This document shows, piece after piece, positions 61,106-64,000 of a stretch of DNA of 64,000 nt; within the stretch, counting starts at the first letter, position 1, and every line of letters starts with the position of its first letter. The stretch is from Candidatus Paceibacterota bacterium (GTDB lineage Bacteria; Verrucomicrobiota; Verrucomicrobiia; Limisphaerales; UBA8199): positions 1-64,000 of the forward strand of contig DAOTCE010000005.1 in NCBI GenBank assembly GCA_035452965.1, written 5' to 3'. A program made the translations under genes and the position numbers. The notes under the pieces are model-generated. The model saw nothing but the letters and a program-made list of their open reading frames with translations. It had not been told where the DNA came from and ran no database searches.

Positions 61106-61840
61106 ATGGACAGACGAAGCAACAGGCATGGCGGCGCGCCGGACCGGAAGGTGACGGGGCTTCCGCTCTGGAAGCGGGTGCTTGACCTGGCGGTAATACT
61201 AGCACTGTCGCCCGGTTTGCTGATACTGGGCGGCGCGGTGGCGCTAGCTGTGGCGTGCGGGTCGCGAGGGCCGGTGTTATTCCGCCAGCCGCGCGTGGGC
61301 TACAAAGGGCGTGAGTTTGCCATGTTCAAGTTTCGCACGATGCAGGTGGATGCGGTCACGCAGGTGCATCAAGAGCACTTCGAGGAGTTGGTGGGCACTG
61401 AAGCTCCGATGACGAAGCTGGACGAGAGTAACGATCCCCGACTCGTTCCGCTGGGCGCTCTGCTGCGCGCCACCGGGCTCGATGAACTTCCCCAGCTCCT
61501 GAACGTGGTGCGCGGCGAGATGAGCCTGGTGGGGCCGCGGCCCTGTATCACGTACGAATACAAACATTACCAGCCTTGGCAGCGACGGCGCTTTGATGCT
61601 GTTCCGGGCCTGACCGGACTCTGGCAGGTCAGCGGGAAGAACCGGACGACGTTCAATCAGATGATCCAGCTCGACATCGAGTATTCGGAACGTATGAGCC
61701 TCTGGCTCGACCTGGAGATTATATTAAAGACTTTACCCGCCATTTGGCGACAGTGCCTGGAATCTCGTGCGCCGAAGCGCACGCAGGCAAGCAAGCCAGC
61801 GGTGGACGACACAAAATCCGCTCAGTTATATCGCATATGA
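61106..61840 (+). CDS. Undecaprenyl-phosphate sugar phosphotransferase
   Basis: Initiating sugar transferase of the bacterial sugar transferase family (WbaP/WcaJ C-terminal domain type), 244 residues from the ATG at 61106. One membrane helix (LDLAVILALSPGLLILGGAVALAVA) precedes VLFRQPRVGYKGREFAMFKFRTMQ, the acidic segment DESNDPRLVPLGALLRATGLDELPQLLNVV, MSLVGPRPC and PGLTGLWQVSGKNR. It would load the first sugar on the lipid carrier for exopolysaccharide. It lacks the four-helix N-terminal extension of long WbaP. Its stop overlaps the next start (ATGA at 61837). Confidence 0.92.
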   Translation: MDRRSNRHGGAPDRKVTGLPLWKRVLDLAVILALSPGLLILGGAVALAVACGSRGPVLFRQPRVGYKGREFAMFKFRTMQVDAVTQVHQEHFEELVGTEAPMTKLDESNDPRLVPLGALLRATGLDELPQLLNVVRGEMSLVGPRPCITYEYKHYQPWQRRRFDAVPGLTGLWQVSGKNRTTFNQMIQLDIEYSERMSLWLDLEIILKTLPAIWRQCLESRAPKRTQASKPAVDDTKSAQLYRI

Positions 61841-62961
61841 AGACAATGAAGGAAGCAATCAAGGTTGGTGTGGTGGGGTGCGGTTATTGGGGGCCGAACC
61901 TGATCCGCAACTTACGGCAATCCCCGGACTGCCAGCTCAAGCTCATTTGCGACACGAGCGAGCAACGTCTGAACCACATGCGGCGGCTGTATCCCGAGGT
62001 GGCAACCACACGTTCTTTTGAGGATCTGCTGAATGACGGGGATCTCGACGCGGTGGTCATTGCAACTCCGGTGCGCTTCCATTACGAGATGGCCATGGCG
62101 GCTCTGAGCGTTGGCAAGCATGTATTCATTGAGAAGCCGATGGCGCGGACAGAAGCGGAAGCTCAAGAAATGGTCACGCTGGCCGAACGCGAGGATCTGG
62201 TGGTGATGGTGGGACACACTTTCCTGTTTTCGCCGGCGGTGCGGCGCATGAAGCAAATCGTTGATGCTGGTGATATCGGCGAAGTGCAGTACATCGCGGC
62301 GTGCCGGCTGAATCTGGGCCTTTTCCAGAAGGACATCAACGTGGCTTGGGACCTTGCGCCGCACGATATCTCGATTCTGCTCCACCTATTGGATGAGCGC
62401 CCCATCAGCGTCTCCTGCCAGGGCAGCAGTCATGTGACGCGCGGCATCGAGGATGTGACGATGATGTATCTGAGCTTCGGTCGGAATCGCTGCGCTTTCA
62501 TCCATAACAGCTGGCTGGATCCGAAGAAAGTTCGCCAGATGACCGTGGTGGGCTCGCAGCGCATGATTGTGTATGACGACATGGAGCCGCTGGAGAAGCT
62601 TAAGATATACGATGCGCGGGTGGAGGTGCCGCCCCATTACGACACGTTCGCCGAATTCAACTACTCGTACCACTATGGCGACGCCTACGTGCCCTACATC
62701 AAGCAGGATGAGCCGTTGAAGCTGGAGTGCCAGCATTTCCTGGAGTGCATTCGCGAGAAATGCACACCCATCGCCAATGGCCGGCTGGGCCTCGAAGTCG
62801 TGCGCATTCTGGAGGCAGCCGGTGAATCGCTGCGGCAGCAAGGTGCCTCGGTGTCCCTCGGCAGCGTAACGCAGTGGAGCAATGGCAATGGCAATGGCAA
62901 TGGCAACGGACACCACGGCAGCGTCGTGCCAGTCACCGGCAGAAACGTAGTGGCCGCATGA
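61837..62961 (+). CDS. Gfo/Idh/MocA oxidoreductase, WbpB-like
   Basis: NAD(P)-dependent sugar oxidoreductase of 374 residues, probably acting on a UDP-sugar in acetamido sugar synthesis. Dinucleotide loop GVVGCGYWGPN near the N-terminus, AVVIATPVRFHYEMAMAAL, VFIEKPMA, and WDLAPHDISILLHLL are typical of WbpB-type enzymes that oxidise UDP-GlcNAcA to the 3-keto form. Near the C-terminus is an (NG)5 run encoded by AATGGC repeats (62881-62910). It overlaps its neighbours at both ends by ATGA. Substrate is inferred from the adjacent acyltransferase. Confidence 0.85.
   Translation: MKTMKEAIKVGVVGCGYWGPNLIRNLRQSPDCQLKLICDTSEQRLNHMRRLYPEVATTRSFEDLLNDGDLDAVVIATPVRFHYEMAMAALSVGKHVFIEKPMARTEAEAQEMVTLAEREDLVVMVGHTFLFSPAVRRMKQIVDAGDIGEVQYIAACRLNLGLFQKDINVAWDLAPHDISILLHLLDERPISVSCQGSSHVTRGIEDVTMMYLSFGRNRCAFIHNSWLDPKKVRQMTVVGSQRMIVYDDMEPLEKLKIYDARVEVPPHYDTFAEFNYSYHYGDAYVPYIKQDEPLKLECQHFLECIREKCTPIANGRLGLEVVRILEAAGESLRQQGASVSLGSVTQWSNGNGNGNGNGHHGSVVPVTGRNVVAA
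62881..62910 (+). repeat. Hexanucleotide repeat in coding sequence
   Basis: Four AATGGC units and one AACGGA follow one another and encode alternating Asn-Gly. Changes in unit number would keep the frame and only vary linker length. Confidence 0.7.
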
Positions 62962-63452
62962 GCAGCAGCGAACAACTCTTTCAGCGCATTGCCCCGGATG
63001 TGAAACTTGGCCAACGGGTCAAGGTATACGCTTTCACCAACCTATACGGGTGTGAGATTGGCGATGACGTGAAGATTGGCGCATTCGTGGAAATACAGAA
63101 GGGGGTTCGAGTCGGCAACCGGTGCAAGATTTCAAGCCACAGCTTTCTATGCGAGGGAGTGACCTTGGAGGATGAGGTTTTCATCGGTCACGGCGTCACT
63201 TTCATCAACGATCGTTACCCCAGGTCCACGAATGCGGATGGCAGTTCGCAGACCGAGGCGGACTGGGCGTGTATTCCGACGACGATCAAGAGAGGGGCTT
63301 CTATCGGCTCCGGCGCGACGATTCTGTGCGGGGTGGTTATTGGTGAGCGGGCCACGGTCGGCGCCGGCAGCGTGGTGACGAAAGATGTGCCGGAGGGCGC
63401 GATCGTTGCCGGCAACCCGGCGCGGCTGCTTCGCGTCGCCGGCACTGGTTGA
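62958..63452 (+). CDS. Left-handed beta-helix acyltransferase, WbpD-like
   Basis: Acyltransferase of 164 residues from the ATG at 62958, overlapping the previous stop by ATGA. Hexapeptide repeats (KIGAFVEIQKGVRVGNRCKISSHSFLCEGVTLEDEVFIGHG) build a left-handed helix, and HGVTFINDRYPRSTN contains the WbpD-like loop. It would N-acetylate an amino sugar in the di-N-acetylated uronic acid route or similar. The longer frame from 62874 is a shadow of the Gfo/Idh gene. Confidence 0.88.
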   Translation: MSSSEQLFQRIAPDVKLGQRVKVYAFTNLYGCEIGDDVKIGAFVEIQKGVRVGNRCKISSHSFLCEGVTLEDEVFIGHGVTFINDRYPRSTNADGSSQTEADWACIPTTIKRGASIGSGATILCGVVIGERATVGAGSVVTKDVPEGAIVAGNPARLLRVAGTG

Positions 63453-63456
63453 TGCT

Positions 63457-63558
63457 ATGACCACTATGCAAGTTCCCTTCCATGACCTGCGCGGAGGACG
63501 CGAGCCGCTGATGAACGCGCCAGGGGAGAAGTCGCTTCGTGAGGTGGCGTTCCTATGA
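63457..63558 (+). pseudogene. 33-codon remnant resembling the start of a DegT aminotransferase
   Basis: A short frame from ATG 63457 to TGA 63558 encodes TTMQVPFHDLRGGREPLMN..., whose MQVPF-x-DLR-x-x-x-EPL part resembles the conserved N-terminus of DegT/DnrJ/EryC1/StrS aminotransferases, then ends. In WbpB-WbpD-WbpE type clusters the aminotransferase would be exactly here. The stop overlaps the next start (ATGA at 63555), so it could also be translated as a leader-like peptide. The identification rests on a short match and is tentative. Confidence 0.45.
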
Positions 63559-64000
63559 ACCCTGCCAATCCCTCTAACGGAGCTAACGGGCAAAGTGCGG
63601 CGCCAGGTGGTTTCAACGTGGATGACGCCGTCTTTACCGTATTCCGGCATAAGTGGCTTATTCTGGCGTTTGTCTGCCTGGGGGTGGCGGGCGCGGTGGC
63701 TGTTCGCTTCGTGCGGCCACCACCGTATGTCTCCAAAGCCAAGCTAATGGTGCATTATGTCCTTAACACGCGGGACATGACGACTATGACTCCAGACAGC
63801 CCACATGCGCAATCCATCGAGTATGGCGCGCAGAGCATCATTAACGCCGAAACCGAGATCATAACCAGTCTGGATGTCGCACAGATCGTCGCTGACAAGA
63901 TCGGCCCAGCGAAGATTCTGGCCAAGAAGGGCGGCGGCACAGACCGTATGGCGGCGGCGGGGGTGATTGCATCCGGGATCGAAGTCGCCCCGCCGAGAAG
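63555..64000 (+). CDS. Wzz-type polysaccharide chain-length/export protein, partial
   Basis: Starts at ATG 63555 and stays open to the window end (148 codons seen). It has FNVDDAVFTVFRHKWLILAFVCLGVAGAVAVRFVRPPPYVSKAKLMVHYVL: an N-terminal Wzz domain with the first membrane helix, then a periplasmic helical part (SIEYGAQSIINAETEIITSLDVAQIVADKIGPAKILA). Such proteins control length and export of exopolysaccharide, often with a C-terminal tyrosine kinase domain that would lie beyond the window. It is coupled by ATGA to the remnant before it. Confidence 0.85.
   Translation, partial: MNPANPSNGANGQSAAPGGFNVDDAVFTVFRHKWLILAFVCLGVAGAVAVRFVRPPPYVSKAKLMVHYVLNTRDMTTMTPDSPHAQSIEYGAQSIINAETEIITSLDVAQIVADKIGPAKILAKKGGGTDRMAAAGVIASGIEVAPPR

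Noticed and set aside
62874..62957. Upstream extension of the acyltransferase frame with alternating Trp-Gln
   Set aside because: It is the shifted reading of the AATGGC repeat within the dehydrogenase gene; the start at 62958 overlaps the previous stop properly.

Overview
The window reads as a chromosomal segment of a Gram-negative bacterium, most probably a verrucomicrobium of the Pedosphaera/Limisphaera kind. This is inferred from gene content, not from a database search. The pointers are a PEP-CTERM-type sorting tail, BspA-like and choice-of-anchor-Q secreted repeat proteins, a TIGR03790 protein, a Cache-type Ser/Thr kinase, a tricorn-like protease, a DUF1844 protein, LpxI and LAB_N lipid A proteins, futalosine-route menaquinone synthesis (MqnC), high G+C and few clear Shine-Dalgarno sites. 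No tRNA, rRNA, CRISPR array, prophage or intact insertion sequence was seen.

Layout. 1-7.4 kb: a 5'-incomplete receptor-type Ser/Thr kinase, an L,D-transpeptidase, a tricorn-like protease and a Tat-exported propeller-like protein. 7.5-12.6 kb: an envelope island with two equal-length paralogous membrane proteins, a DUF3568 lipoprotein, a glycine-zipper protein and an LpoB/COG3014/YcfL lipoprotein operon. 12.7-17.1 kb: two tandem sugar-nucleotide epimerases diverging from a glycosyltransferase and a methyltransferase-like protein. 17.2-29.9 kb: metabolism and repair (Nif3-like, SpeA, a GT2, MqnC, RecN, an MBL-fold hydrolase, TIGR03790, LpxI, DUF1844) plus a 64-bp perfect palindrome. 30-34.5 kb: a zinc-knuckle protein, a ferredoxin, a LAB_N/zinc-ribbon fusion, two small membrane proteins, IF-1 and a beta-CASP nuclease. 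34.6-38.5 kb: a four-gene minus-strand sugar operon (Fcl, LhgO-like oxidase, epimerase, nucleotidyltransferase).

38.6-43.97 kb: a coiled-coil membrane protein translationally coupled to MoaA, an FmdB-like protein, a pseudo-peptidase and an ASKHA corrinoid-activator-like protein. 44.3-51.7 kb is housekeeping: SRP RNA, dnaX-ybaB-recR, a HAD phosphatase, a rhomboid, a short primary-type sigma factor, apt and an 8-oxoguanine glycosylase. 52.3-64 kb is a cell-surface region: a TMTC-like membrane TPR glycosyltransferase, a truncated secreted protein, a large BspA/beta-helix protein, a P-domain protein with a PEQ-CTERM tail, and the start of an exopolysaccharide operon (sugar transferase, Gfo/Idh dehydrogenase, acyltransferase, an apparent aminotransferase remnant, and a Wzz-type protein cut by the window end).

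The strongest second-look items are the 33-codon DegT-like remnant exactly where the WbpE step would be expected, the related palindromes at 21.7 and 30.65 kb, the Cys-to-Asp change of two zinc ligands in DnaX, a gluzincin-like protein with HExxH changed to TEMAN, and paired 17-bp palindromes upstream of the TMTC-like gene. I did not find a clearly complete, undescribed defence or mobile system.
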